DNA of 64,000 bases from the NCBI GenBank assembly GCA_029959085.1, contig JARWIR010000010.1:30682731-30746730 (forward strand), in the 5' to 3' direction. Origin of the DNA: Nemophila menziesii. Its lineage: Eukaryota; Streptophyta; Magnoliopsida; Boraginales; Hydrophyllaceae. This document shows positions 12,791 to 22,337 of this stretch, piece after piece. A model generated the notes under the pieces. That model was not told where the DNA came from. It made no database searches and saw nothing but the letters and a program-made list of their open reading frames with translations. The first letter of the stretch is position 1, and each line of letters begins with the position of its first letter. The translations under genes were made by a program, and so were the position numbers.

Positions 12791-13122
12791 GTTTGTGAAG
12801 AATTCGAAGCCCAGTCAACTTCTAACCTTAAGGAGATAAACCCTAGCCTCTTCCACACGAATTTTCCAGCTCCCAACCCTATAAAAACACCTTGAAGCTT
12901 GATTAAACCTCTACAACAAACCCATTAACATCTTCAAATCTCTCCTCCATCCTCCATAAACACATCCTCTACATCAAATTCACCATTAAACACAATCAAG
13001 ATCATCAAGCTTTCAAGAGTTCTTCCAAGATTCATCAAGAAAACAACTTCCTTCATCTAATCCAAGCAAGAAACTCAAGTTATACCAAGTTTTCTTAACT
13101 TTATTCTATCCTTGGTATAAAC

Positions 13123-13135
13123 TTGAGTTTGGGGT
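13123..13135 (+). other. Polypurine-tract-like motif, copy 1
   Basis: TTGAGTTTGGGGT, identical to the motif at the true polypurine tract (15081-15093). Confidence 0.6.
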
Positions 13136-13145
13136 CAATTCAACC

Positions 13146-13601
13146 ATGACAAACAGAACAGATGCTTTGGATTATAAGAAGAGGTGTTGTATCCTAGGGA
13201 AGAACAAGAGTTTGCCTGGTTCCACAATTAAAAAAGCCATCAATCTTGATGAGCCTACTGAAGAAACACAAGAGAAGGCACCTGCACCACCACTACACGG
13301 GAAATTAACAACAAGGATGAGGGTATCATCAAAGCCTGAAGACAAGCTACAATTTCAAGTTCAAGGTTCTTCTTCTTCTCAAACTGATTCTGGAATTCCT
13401 CCATGGGCTCACAATTTGCAACAAGAGTTCAAACTTTTACGATTAGACATCGGAGCACTTTGGAAGGAAATTACACAGATTAAGTCAACACTGGAAGAGG
13501 TAACTTTATTCATGGATATTGATAATTATACTCCCCCTTTGGAGGAGGACACTATGGATCTTCATGGCCAGGTACCCCGTTCTAATTCTTCTTCTTCTTA
13601 A
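13146..13601 (+). CDS. Small Athila open frame in the env position (151 aa)
   Basis: ATG at 13146 in good context (ACCATGA), stop TAA at 13599-13601. It is the only sizeable plus-strand frame in the 2.9-kb region between pol and the 3' LTR, where Athila elements often carry an env-like gene. The protein begins MTNRTDALDYKKRCCILG, has a Pro/Thr/Lys-rich middle, then QQEFKLLRLDIGALWKEITQ, which looks able to form a short coiled coil, and ends in RSNSSSS. I see no signal peptide and no membrane segment, so it is not a typical envelope protein. I do not recognise the family. It may be a shortened ORF or an accessory coiled-coil protein. Confidence 0.5.
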   Translation: MTNRTDALDYKKRCCILGKNKSLPGSTIKKAINLDEPTEETQEKAPAPPLHGKLTTRMRVSSKPEDKLQFQVQGSSSSQTDSGIPPWAHNLQQEFKLLRLDIGALWKEITQIKSTLEEVTLFMDIDNYTPPLEEDTMDLHGQVPRSNSSSS

Positions 13602-15080
13602 TTGATGGTGGACACTAGTTAGGTAGTTTAGTTTAATTTTATTGCTTTATTGAGTCTTTTTCGAGTCGTGGGGACACGACTCACTTTTGAGTTTGGGGTG
13701 GGGTTCGTTGCCTCATCCCAATTTTTTGTGATTTACATGCTTTCAATAAAATTAATCTTAGGGTTGCGTGACTGTAGAGACTTTTAAATGCCCCCATCAA
13801 GCATGCTTTTCATGAATTAATGATAGAAAATAGTTGACTTTAGGAGTTAGTATAAACTGAACTTTGATTGCATACAAACATGAGATAATTGATAGGGAGA
13901 ATTAATGAACAATGCAAAAGAAGTAAACTTGTGCTTAAGGATAATAGGTGGTTTGTAGAACGTGAGATCTAAATGAGTAGAGAACCCACTTAGGTATGAA
14001 CTAGAGACGAGTTGTGTAGATAGGAAAATGATAGAGGCAGTTCTTTGTTAGCCCTTTGAATCCTTTTTAGCTGTCTATCCCTGAACTAATTGTATCCTTC
14101 TTAGACAAATTTTTAGCCTTTAAGCCTTTCTTTTGTCACCACATTATAAGCCAATTTCCCTTTAGATTATTAGGCATGACCATATGACCCGCACTTGAAT
14201 CACGATCCTGAGACTTCCTGTCTTGAGCTTGAGTTTGGGGTGGTGGGTCCACTATATGGGAATTTACATTGGGTTGGGATTTTTGAGCTTATCAATGATG
14301 CTTTGTGCTTTACATGATGATGATTCACAGGTTTATTGTATTGTAACCCTTTGCCGGGGTAATAGTGAATGGAAAAGAAGCTTCGAGCTCAAGTTATGAA
14401 TAGGCATAACTATGAAAAATAGCATGATATCTCAACATCATAAAGAGAGTCATAGCTATAAGAAAAGAAAAAAAAAAAAAAAAAAAAAAAAAAAACGAAT
14501 GATTTGAAAAGATTATATATTCGGACCGGCAAAGTGGAAATTTTTATGTGAGTCATCCTTAGTGCTTATTGGGTTAATTTGGGGACGCTAATTAAGCGCG
14601 TCAATTGGGTTGAGTGAGAACGTTATTCGAGTGTAAACTCAAGCTCTTGGACAGTTGTTGATGGTAAGTGAGGAGAGAGCCAAAAGCTCACTTCAAATTT
14701 ACCAAATATACATACCATACCGTCCTTCAGCCTATGCTAAAACCGTAAAGACCTCGTGATTCCTAGATGCACAGTGAGTTAATAGGGATTATTCTAAGTG
14801 GAAAATTCAACACAAGTAAGGATCGAGGAACACCCTATAGCCACCATCTTGAGATAAGTAATAAGCGTAACCTTCTAGCATTGTGAAATTAATTTTGAAT
14901 TGATATTGTTTTGTATTTGATTTTGCATGATAAGTGTAGGTGTATATTAATTCCTAGGTTAGACTATATGAAATTTGTTTTAAGCTTTGCTTTGGGATTA
15001 TTTTCTAGATTCTACCTTCTGCATTCACCTAAAAGATCCTTTGTTTTATTTTTATTTTGCTTTGTCGGGACGACAAAGGT
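13602..15080 (+). other. Athila 3' non-coding region
   Basis: No further coding frame. Contains two more TTGAGTTTGGGGT motifs (13687-13699 and 14229-14241) and a 28-nt A tract (14468-14495). The segment from about 14820 matches the interior tail of the second Athila-like element (23490-23790). Confidence 0.7.
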
Positions 15081-15095
15081 TTGAGTTTGGGGTCT
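15081..15095 (+). other. Athila polypurine tract
   Basis: TTGAGTTTGGGGTCT directly before the 3' LTR start TGATGTCTCC. Confidence 0.75.
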
Positions 15096-16845
15096 TGATG
15101 TCTCCCGTTTTGTTCTAATTATTAGCCCCTTGGAGACATCCTTTTAGGTGAATAAATGACTTGTTTGATAGACTTTTAAGCTTAATTGATCATATTGCAC
15201 TTTCTCCCCTTGGAAATTAACTATTTGCAGAATCTGAGCTTTTGTGCATAAATTTGACTGTTTTTAATGCAAAGTTAATAGGTTCTTGAAAGACCAATCC
15301 AAGGAGAAAAAGTGAGAATAAAGTCTTAGTGTATTTTAGAGTGTTAGGAAATGATTTCTAGTCGAGTTTCTATTTTTAGAGTACACTTTCCTATTTTGAT
15401 TTCTTAATTATTGATTTATTCTTTTTAAGCATATGCGGTTTAATTATTTATTTAATGTGAAACTTTTAAAGATAAATGGTAATTACTTAGAGGCCAAGTC
15501 AAGATAAAGATGAAAGGAAAGAAGATTTACATGGAAATAAGAAGATTTGGTAAAGATTTATTTAAAGGAGGAAAAGATAAAGCTGCCTTTTGAAATCTGA
15601 AATCCAGCCACGTTTTAGGAATTAAATCATAATAAAAGATTGGCATGGATTCTGGACGAATGGTCTGCACCAATAGAAAGAGCTTTCCAAGACAAGCAGT
15701 TTCATATATTGGAACTTCTCAAACGGATAAGTATTGAAAAAGATATGATCAAATCAAATCAGCAGAATCTTACCTTTTAAAGAGCTACGAATCTGAGAGT
15801 CTTTGACTTGTCTTCCACTCCAAGCAAAATTCGACCTAGACTCCTCCAACACCTATAAATACACCCCTTAACCTCCTACTTTCACACACTTCAGAGAATT
15901 AAACAAGAGGCTTAAGGTTTTCAAGTCAGAGCACGAAGGAGAGAAGAAGCTAGAAGCTGGAGGAATCCTGTTCTTCCATTCATAGTCATTCTACCCTTTA
16001 GGTTTTTCATTTATCTTTTGTATTTGAACATGAATTCCTTTTATTTAATGTTAGTTTTTAATTCCATCATGAGCTAAATTTCTTTATACTTGAGAATCGC
16101 ATAAAAGGGATGAACCTTAATTAATGTTTTCTATGTTTTGAATTTGGGATTGTTAGATTTAAATTGAATTGAGTTTTAGGTATTGGATATTACTTTGTTT
16201 CATTACTAATTCTTTTAGGAACAACTAGAATTAGCTGTTAGTATTTGGGCTATTCCATATAGTGGCGTATGGATCATCCGACAGGGGGGTTTAAATACAG
16301 ATCTAGGTAATACCCGTGTAATGTCCGTTATTGACCGACAGGCTTAACTAGTTACATAGCCAAAGAGGTAAAATCATATCATCCGAAGAGCCATATTCGA
16401 CCATACAGGTGTTTATGATACTTTAGGATAGCTTCTAGGTCCACCCGACAGGGGGCTAGGAGACATTAGAGTCCCGACTAATATTATAATTCCAATTCTA
16501 CCCTTAAACATAGCATAGATTACGTTGATTAGGTGGATTCCTTTGCGAGGATCAAGTATCTCTCTTATCTGAAGTTAGTCTTTTATTTGCTTTATTTCCT
16601 TTCTGTTTAGTTAATTTAGTCTTTATTTTATTTGCATCCTTTATTTTACAAAAACCAAACAAAAATCTATTTCTTTTAATTTCTGTTTAGCAATTATCTC
16701 TACTATCTGATTGATATTTGGGTTGAACCTAATCCGTCCCTGAGAACGAACTTGATTATCATATATTACTTGGGACAACCGTACACTTGCGGTTAAGTGG
16801 TTCCTTTATTTTGCACTTAATTTTATAACACACCAGGACCCACCA
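15096..16845 (+). repeat. Athila 3' LTR (1750 bp)
   Basis: Same length as the 5' LTR; no mismatch found. TATA box copy at 15854-15861 and hairpin copy at 16776-16795. Confidence 0.95.
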
Positions 16846-16850
16846 GTACA
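16846..16850. repeat. 5-bp target duplication of the Athila element, right copy
   Basis: GTACA, as at 4816-4820. Confidence 0.9.
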
Positions 16851-17525
16851 CACCCCCACAATTCTCTTATTCATGAATATTAGTATTATAAGGATATTTA
16901 CCGTACATTATATCAAAGGAGTCAAACCTTTCCAACAAAGTGAGACTAGATAAGGTAAATTCCATTATTGACTATAATGAATTTCATCCTTAGGATCAGC
17001 TTCCCCCCACATTTTTTATTTACAAAAAGAAGATTGGAAGCAGTAAGCCCCATGAAATGGAGTACCAAAATAAAATCATGTCATACACCTATTGGAAAAA
17101 GTGCAACACAACTTGGTCTATCTTTTATTAAGGTATTATTAGCAAGGTGCCTGTTGAACAACACAAAACGATGTTCTAAGTTTTCATACTTTATCCCTTT
17201 AATCCAAAACCACCAACCCTTCATGGTGCAACATATAGATCTTTTCATATAGATCTTCATTCACACATAGATTTAATATCCAATTGATATATAATCTATG
17301 AATGATATTTAGTGCAAAAAGAGTTAAATAGTTGTAATAGAAATGGGAAAAGTAGTCCTTAAACTTATATAAACATGGAAAATTAAGGACTTATCCTTGA
17401 GTCGATTCACTAATCTGACTCGTATGGGACCGATTGGATCTTTTTGGGTCATTCCCAAGTGATGTATTTCTTCTCATCAGACTCATCACCCTTGTACCTT
17501 TTCTAAACCGTTTCACAGATAGTCT
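16851..17525 (-). other. Copia interior, no recognisable coding
   Basis: Continuation of the Copia interior interrupted at 4815. No domain can be recognised; pol appears to be absent. Confidence 0.5.
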
Positions 17526-17816
17526 TTATTCACTTCTCAATGGCACACAGATAAAGGCAGGGTTCGTCACATTATCCAAGATCAATCCACTAACCACTGA
17601 ATTATCTTTCTTGAACCCAACTTCAAGAGCTAGGATCCTATCATAGTGTTCTTTGGTAATTTCCACATAGCCTTCAATGGCGGGGAGTACCTCGAGAACA
17701 ACAAGATCTAGTTCATATGGTTCAAGGAATATCAGTGGCTTTTGTGCCCAACGTTTGAAGTTGGAACCATTGAAAGGATCCAACATAATCACGTCGGGAA
17801 TGGCTTTTGCATTCAA
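17526..17816 (-). pseudogene. Copia gag N-terminal fragment
   Basis: A 96-codon frame on the minus strand, 68 nt inside the 5' LTR. It contains LDPFNGSNFKRWAQKPLIFL, the conserved start of plant Copia Gag proteins (pattern L.PF.G.NF.RW...), normally followed by several hundred residues and a zinc knuckle. Here the frame stops after 96 residues and no knuckle follows. The placement fixes the orientation of the element. Confidence 0.65.
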
Positions 17817-17884
17817 GGATGAAGCAGCCTCCGAAATAGGAAAACTATTTTACAATCGGTGATATGAAAATATCTTTTTCAAAT

Positions 17885-18787
17885 TGTTGGTAAAAACTAA
17901 CAATCACCGATACTGTAAAAATTGTTTCATATAAAAATATTTAGAAAAAATGTAATACTACAACTATTACAATACAATGGAATAATGGAATATAAAGGTA
18001 TCCCAAAAACTGTAATACAACAACTATTACAAGAAATGAGAAAAGAACTTACATGGAAATATCAAAAAAAAATTACTAGATACGATTACACAAAACGTGC
18101 ATCGTTGAAAAAGATATTCCGGGAGTACCGGTATCTCCAACAATCGTATCCCTCTTCTACTCTTATCTCTATGTCAAAATAATTTGACTAATAATTGAGA
18201 ATGGAGTGTTCCATTTTCTGAATTTCTAGAATAACATATCATTCTCTTTAGAATAATATTCTTTCTCACTAAAAGTATTTTCCTATTCTCTCTATAATAA
18301 TTTTTCCATTCTCTCTAGAATTACATTTTTTCTCTTCTCTTGAAAAGCAAGTGACAAAGTCACTATTTATAGAGAAAATGATGAGACAAAGGAAAAAAAA
18401 CCGTCACATAAATGCCTCTTCAATACTCTTTAATGCTAGCCGTTTTTTTTTTCTTTATCAAATTTTTGTAACTCCCATAACCACTAATATATAAAAAAAA
18501 ACTATTAATCATCCATCAAGAATAAGGAATTATTTGAAATTCAATAATTCCAATGGTTTTTCTTTTTCATTTTCTAGGTGGGATTTTTTAACACGTATAA
18601 AGTTTACCCACTTTTCTTAAGAGAAAGAAAGAATTAATAAAATAAAACTCTTTAATTTTACTAATTCCAACAATTTCTTTCTCAAATTTTTATGTGGGAC
18701 TATTAGTACACGAATAGTCTTTTCCACTTCTCCCAAGAGCATGAAAGAATAATAAAATAAATTGTCTTTTATTAAATAATTCCAACA
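17885..18787 (-). repeat. Copia 5' LTR (903 bp)
   Basis: Matches 2801-3698; differences include one extra CCAACAATT-like insertion near 18667. Confidence 0.85.
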
Positions 18788-18854
18788 AAGGCTTGTACAG
18801 TTGTTTTAAGAGAAGATGGTAGAGAATATGTTCATACTACTTTTAAGCATCTAT
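18788..18854 (+). pseudogene. MutY C-terminal fragment, 3' half
   Basis: After the target duplication the frame reads CTVVLREDGREYVH, which continues the MutY C-terminal domain (family form C.VVLREDVGEYVHxFSHIR) interrupted at 2800. Homology then degrades and a TAG stop occurs at 18852-18854. It belongs to the cargo of MULE A. Confidence 0.6.
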
Positions 18855-18990
18855 AGATGCTCTGCCCAATACTATTTTTCTTTTATTTCCCTTTCCTTAC
18901 TCGTAATGCTAATCAAGAAAGCATCTCAATAGATGCTCACCCTTTATGGTTCTTTTTTTTCTTTTTCTTTAATACACCTAATGTATATTT
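18855..18990. other. MULE A unique segment with 16-bp palindrome
   Basis: Contains AGCATCTATAGATGCT, a perfect palindrome (18847-18862), and a diverged copy of it near 18920. T-rich, no coding. Confidence 0.4.
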
Positions 18991-19260
18991 GAGTTTTATT
19001 TTTCTATTTTTTAAATTGAATTATCATTTGTACTTTATTGGGAAAATTGTTGTAATTAGCATACTCATTAAAGTTACTAAGCACACGAGGATACTTAGTA
19101 AATTTACTGAGTATACGAGTATACTCAAAGTGACTCAATAAAAAAAATCGAATACTCAGTAACTTTTTCCGATACTCAACTCTTTTTCCGAGACTCAGTA
19201 ACTTTTTCCATACTCAAGAACTTTTTCCATACTCAGTACATTTTCTGGTGGTGGTCAGCG
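18991..19260. repeat. MULE A subterminal GAGTAT repeat array
   Basis: Repeats such as ACTCAGTAACTTTTTCC and GAGTATACGAGTATACTC occur throughout. The same array, inverted, is in the 46092-47622 element (46390-46610), and a variant is in 40133-41561. Confidence 0.75.
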
Positions 19261-19527
19261 GTGATTGGCGATGGTCGGTGGTTGTGGTCGAAGCTAAAAA
19301 TTATTGATACTTAATGAAAGAGGAGAGAGAGAAAATGATAAACGATGAGAGTGATTAATAGAAATTGAGGAGAGAGAGGAATTGTAATGAAGGAGTGAGA
19401 AAAATCTTTTTCTGTCTTATGTACACTATACGGGTAGTAATGACAATGGGCATCTTAGAGGTCTCTTTGGAGGAGGGTTCCTTTGTGGCACTAAGATAGT
19501 CTCCAAGACCCTATAGCGAATTCACCC

Positions 19528-19536
19528 TTTTAGTTT
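19528..19536. repeat. 9-bp target duplication of MULE A, right copy
   Basis: TTTTAGTTT, identical to 1878-1886. Confidence 0.85.
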
Positions 19537-19759
19537 TTAATTTTTTTAGATTATGATCTGACAAAAAAATAATATTATAACAATTTACCAACTTCTAGTA
19601 TGATGTATCATTTAAAAACAAAAAACAATGTGCATTTTCTTATTCCGGTGTTTCAAATTTTCAATGGGTAGCTCTACGGTTTAAGGATAGGGAAAATGTA
19701 GTTAATTATCACTAGTTTTTTAGTCGGTGCGAGGATGAATATATGTCACGTAAAGTTTC

Positions 19760-20218
19760 ACAATTTGAAATCTCGTACGAATTACCAAAACCCTAATGTC
19801 TTGCTTGAAACCAGCCTACAAGACCACAAACTTCCAACATGTAGTTGCTTCAAACCTTCACAACCTTAGACACCACTATTGAGCAAACCCTATCAGTAAA
19901 GAGAACAAGAGAGACAATAGAGAAAATTGAGAGAAAAGTTTTGTATTACTAAAGAATACTTTTTCTTGGATGATTACAAATGAGGTTGACCCCCTCTATT
20001 TATACTATGTTATTAAAAGTTCTAGAAACCTTCCATACTCACTATGATTCTACTATATCCCATATATTCTACTTTACTATAAAATATTATACTATATTCT
20101 AACACATTCGACTACATTCTATAATATTCTACTGATTTCTAAAAAAAATCGAAAGTTATGAGATGGTCTCGTCGAGTCGTGACAACGTTTTGAAACTCCA
20201 AATATGTGGACAGTCTCA
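19760..20218 (-). repeat. Chromovirus 3' LTR (left border uncertain)
   Basis: On the minus strand it starts TGAGACTGTCC right after the polypurine tract AAGTGGGGGAGAA (20219-20231) and carries a TATA box, GTATAAATAGAGGGGG, at 19991-20006. The left end is not defined by a matching repeat. 19537-19759 holds nothing I recognise. Confidence 0.55.
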
Positions 20219-20229
20219 TTCTCCCCCAC

Positions 20230-20760
20230 TTAAACCTGACATCTTCTCTGATGCCTTAGACCGTCGGAGTCTCTTATCTCACTCCTCGAATTGTCGCGAG
20301 GAGTTCTCGGTCTTCCAGCAAGTCCCTCGAATGTGTGCCCCTTTCCACTTGAACAAGAACTCCATATGGCTTTGTCCTCCATGACTTGAGTCCTCCTTAA
20401 ACTCTTCGCCCTTCCATTTAGTGTTGGCCAATGGCTTCCTAGATTTTTTTGACTTATCGTGCAAGTCTTATTTTGTTTCTCTTGTATTTCGTTAGAAAAC
20501 CTGTCCATCGCTTGACTTGGTTGTTTGATCTGTCTGTGTTGGCATACAAGACAATCCTTCACATACCTTGTTACGTTTTCTCGCATCCCATGCCAATAGT
20601 ATGCGTTCTCCACTAATTTTCTAGTTGACATATCCCTATATGTCCGTCATTGTGGTACTCCTTAAGGATCTCTCATCTTAGTTATGCCACCTTGGTACGA
20701 ACACACGTCCTCCCATAGTGATGAGAAAACCATCCCTCACCCAAAACTGTTGGTCTTACC
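20230..20760 (-). pseudogene. Chromovirus integrase and chromodomain remnant
   Basis: Minus-strand translation gives FWVRDGFLITMGGRVFVP (about 20,690-20,750), then YYWHGMRENVTRYVKDCLVC (about 20,560-20,600), the zinc-finger part of a Ty3 chromovirus integrase, and in a shifted frame EFLFKWKG..IRGTCW and SEIRDSD (20,230-20,340), the chromodomain near the C-terminus. The integrase catalytic core is missing between them and frames are broken, so it is a deleted relic. Confidence 0.7.
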
Positions 20761-20979
20761 TCTTTTGTATAACCAAGCAACCCATTTTTCATTGTATCAC
20801 GATTCATCCCTTTGCGTATTTGGCCTCCCATGGGATGTCTCAGCTTTGTACCTTATGGTTTCAGTGGTAATGTCTTTAGAAGCTCCTTTGTTATTTTGTC
20901 CTCAACCCCTCCAAGAACGTCATGGTCCTTCTCAGCTAGACTGTCTACTATCTTTAAGGCACATAGATGAATCTATTTA

Positions 20980-21600
20980 TCCTACTCGAAGTCCACCACT
21001 ATCTGAAGTGTTGACATATTTATTTATTCTCTCGAATCACCGGCAAAAGACAAAGGGTCTCTTCCTTCATGAGAACAACAATCCTCAAAGAGGTAGGAGA
21101 AAAACATCAATCTCTTTGAGCCATTCCATGCCCAAACCACTTCATGATCATCCGACCACATTACCATGTAATCCAATACACCATCCAAATCGCTAATCTT
21201 GGTCTTGACTCCCGCCACAACACTAACAATAGGTATATACTTTGAGTTAGTCGTCTAGATCCTCACATTGCTCTTAGTCACCATCAAGCCCAACTTGTCT
21301 ACAACATTATCATGCATAAAATTATTGGTATCCCCTGTGTCCACCAATGTTTTGTAGGTCTTCCCTCCAATGTTCAACCCCACATTCATCGATCCACCCC
21401 ATTCACCTTTGGTTTGATCTCCTGGTTTCCTTCACCGTATTAAGAGAACGAATTGAAATTATTCTTACACCGTTATATTACTCATCCTTTTCCTCTTGAA
21501 TATTACCATCCGTTAGCGAGTAATCTAGCCATCTTACCCCTTTGAGGACAATTTACAACCCGATGCTCCTGATCCACATAACTAACATTCTCCCATTTGC
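20980..21600 (-). pseudogene. Chromovirus gag knuckle and protease remnant
   Basis: Minus strand: HRVVNCPQRGKMA (about 21,510-21,560), a degenerate CCHC knuckle end, followed by LNIGGKTYKTLVDTGDTNNF (about 21,320-21,390), a retropepsin with the catalytic DTG intact, then VKTKISDLDGVLDYMVM (about 21,170-21,210), the segment leading into RT. RT and most of RNase H are absent, so the element lost several kilobases between here and the integrase part. Confidence 0.65.
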
Positions 21601-21603
21601 GGC

Positions 21604-21830
21604 CTAGTTGACCACTTCCCTTACTACTACTCTAATATTTTGTGAAGAAAGATTTAGAACCACTTTAATTATAAAGCGACGTAACTTTTTAGTAGTAAGG
21701 TACTCCCACACTAGTTCACGTGTTAAATGAAGGCCTATAGCTAGGTACTCTGTCGCCATCAAGCCCAACTTGTCTGCAACACTATCACGAATAAAGGGAC
21801 TTACCCTTGTCGGTCTCATCCCCTCCACCT
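21604..21830 (-). pseudogene. Second protease-related fragment
   Basis: The minus-strand frame contains FIRDSVADKLGLMATEY, a near-copy of the sequence that follows DTG at 21,270-21,320. It looks like a partial duplication or a piece of a related element. Confidence 0.4.
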
Positions 21831-21839
21831 ATCCCTTTT

Positions 21840-22330
21840 CCATCCTCGTGCTTGAGTGGTACGGATATATGTGTGATAAAATAAAAATAATAAATGATAA
21901 CTAAAGCACGCACACCTAAGACAACTACCATAAACTCTTTGCAAGTGAACAGATCTTTTGCAAGTAATGTGTAATTAAAACATATATCGATCTCAGGGAC
22001 TACGAAAGTAAGTTTGTAAATAGCGCTAATACTAAGTGAACTAGAAGAAGATGATAAAACAATATGCAAGACACTACAATATTTGTTGTTTTTAAGACTC
22101 TTGAACAATTATCTATAACTAAACTAAGACTCAAAATAAAAGACGAGGAAAATAATATACTAAATAGAAGACTTATAAGAGCTTAGCTCGAGAACTAGAA
22201 AGTACCCTCCACTAGACTTGTTCTACGTTTTTTGCTAAGGGAGAATTGTGTGATATATATAAGAAATCACCAGGATTCTAAATTTCTCCTAACTCGTATC
22301 AAGGTAGCTTAGGAAGCAACGTCAACATTA
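21840..22330 (-). repeat. Degraded gypsy LTR/U5-like sequence
   Basis: On the minus strand GTCCCTGAGATCG (about 21,990) followed by TTACTTG and TTCACTTGCAAAG resembles the U5 part of the Athila-like LTRs (CCGTCCCTGAGAACG, TTACTTGGG, TACACTTG). Borders unclear. Confidence 0.3.
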
Positions 22331-22337
22331 AGTCTCT

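Larger units (their letters stand above)
12193..13145 (+). other. Spacer between pol and the small frame
   Basis: Non-coding spacer containing the GC-rich repeat block. Short frames here on either strand are composed of the repeats. Confidence 0.6.
4821..16845 (+). mobile_element. Complete young Athila-like Ty3 retrotransposon (12,025 bp)
   Basis: All structural parts are present: two 1750-bp LTRs starting TGATGTCTCC and ending GGACCCACCA, a perfect 5-bp target duplication GTACA, a tRNA-Asp primer-binding site, one uninterrupted gag-pol frame, a 2.9-kb 3' region with a second small frame, and a polypurine tract. Line-by-line comparison of the LTRs showed no difference. The order protease-RT-RNase H-integrase with integrase last, the DLGAS protease motif, the Asp primer and the long region after pol place it with the Athila/Tat clade. 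Identical LTRs and open frames indicate very recent insertion of an autonomous copy. Confidence 0.95.
2801..18787 (-). mobile_element. Ty1/Copia-type element lacking pol, carrying the nested Athila
   Basis: Direct repeats of about 900 bp, beginning TGTTGG and ending CCAACA, bound the element. The gag fragment and the polypurine tract both read on the minus strand, so the right LTR is the 5' LTR. Excluding the nested Athila, the interior is only about 2.15 kb and has a gag start but no protease, integrase or reverse transcriptase, so it is a deletion derivative or a non-autonomous form. No initiator-Met primer-binding site is visible next to the 5' LTR. The LTRs differ by several substitutions and a 9-bp indel near 18667, which makes this insertion clearly older than the Athila inside it. 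Confidence 0.8.
1887..19527. mobile_element. MULE A: Mutator-like (Pack-MULE type) element, host of the nested insertions
   Basis: Left terminus starts GCAAAAATTACTC (1887); the right terminus read inward starts GGGTGAATTCGC (19527). Both ends match the corresponding ends of two other members in this window (40133-41561 and 46092-47622), and a perfect 9-bp duplication flanks them. Without the nested Copia element and its duplicated target the element is about 1.65 kb, like its relatives (1.43 and 1.53 kb). No transposase is visible, so it is non-autonomous. It holds a CT-rich leader, GC-richer unique sequence, a MutY fragment, and at the right a subterminal array of GAGTAT-type repeats. In orientation it is inverted relative to the other two members. 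Confidence 0.8.

Noticed and set aside
12375..12895. Several overlapping open frames on both strands after gag-pol
   Set aside because: They are made of the GC-rich repeat modules (repeated RTTPCT, PVPR-type strings) in all frames, so they reflect the repeats and not coding.
17341..17884. Initiator-Met primer-binding site of the Copia element
   Set aside because: No TGGTATCAGAGC-like sequence adjoins the 5' LTR on the minus strand.
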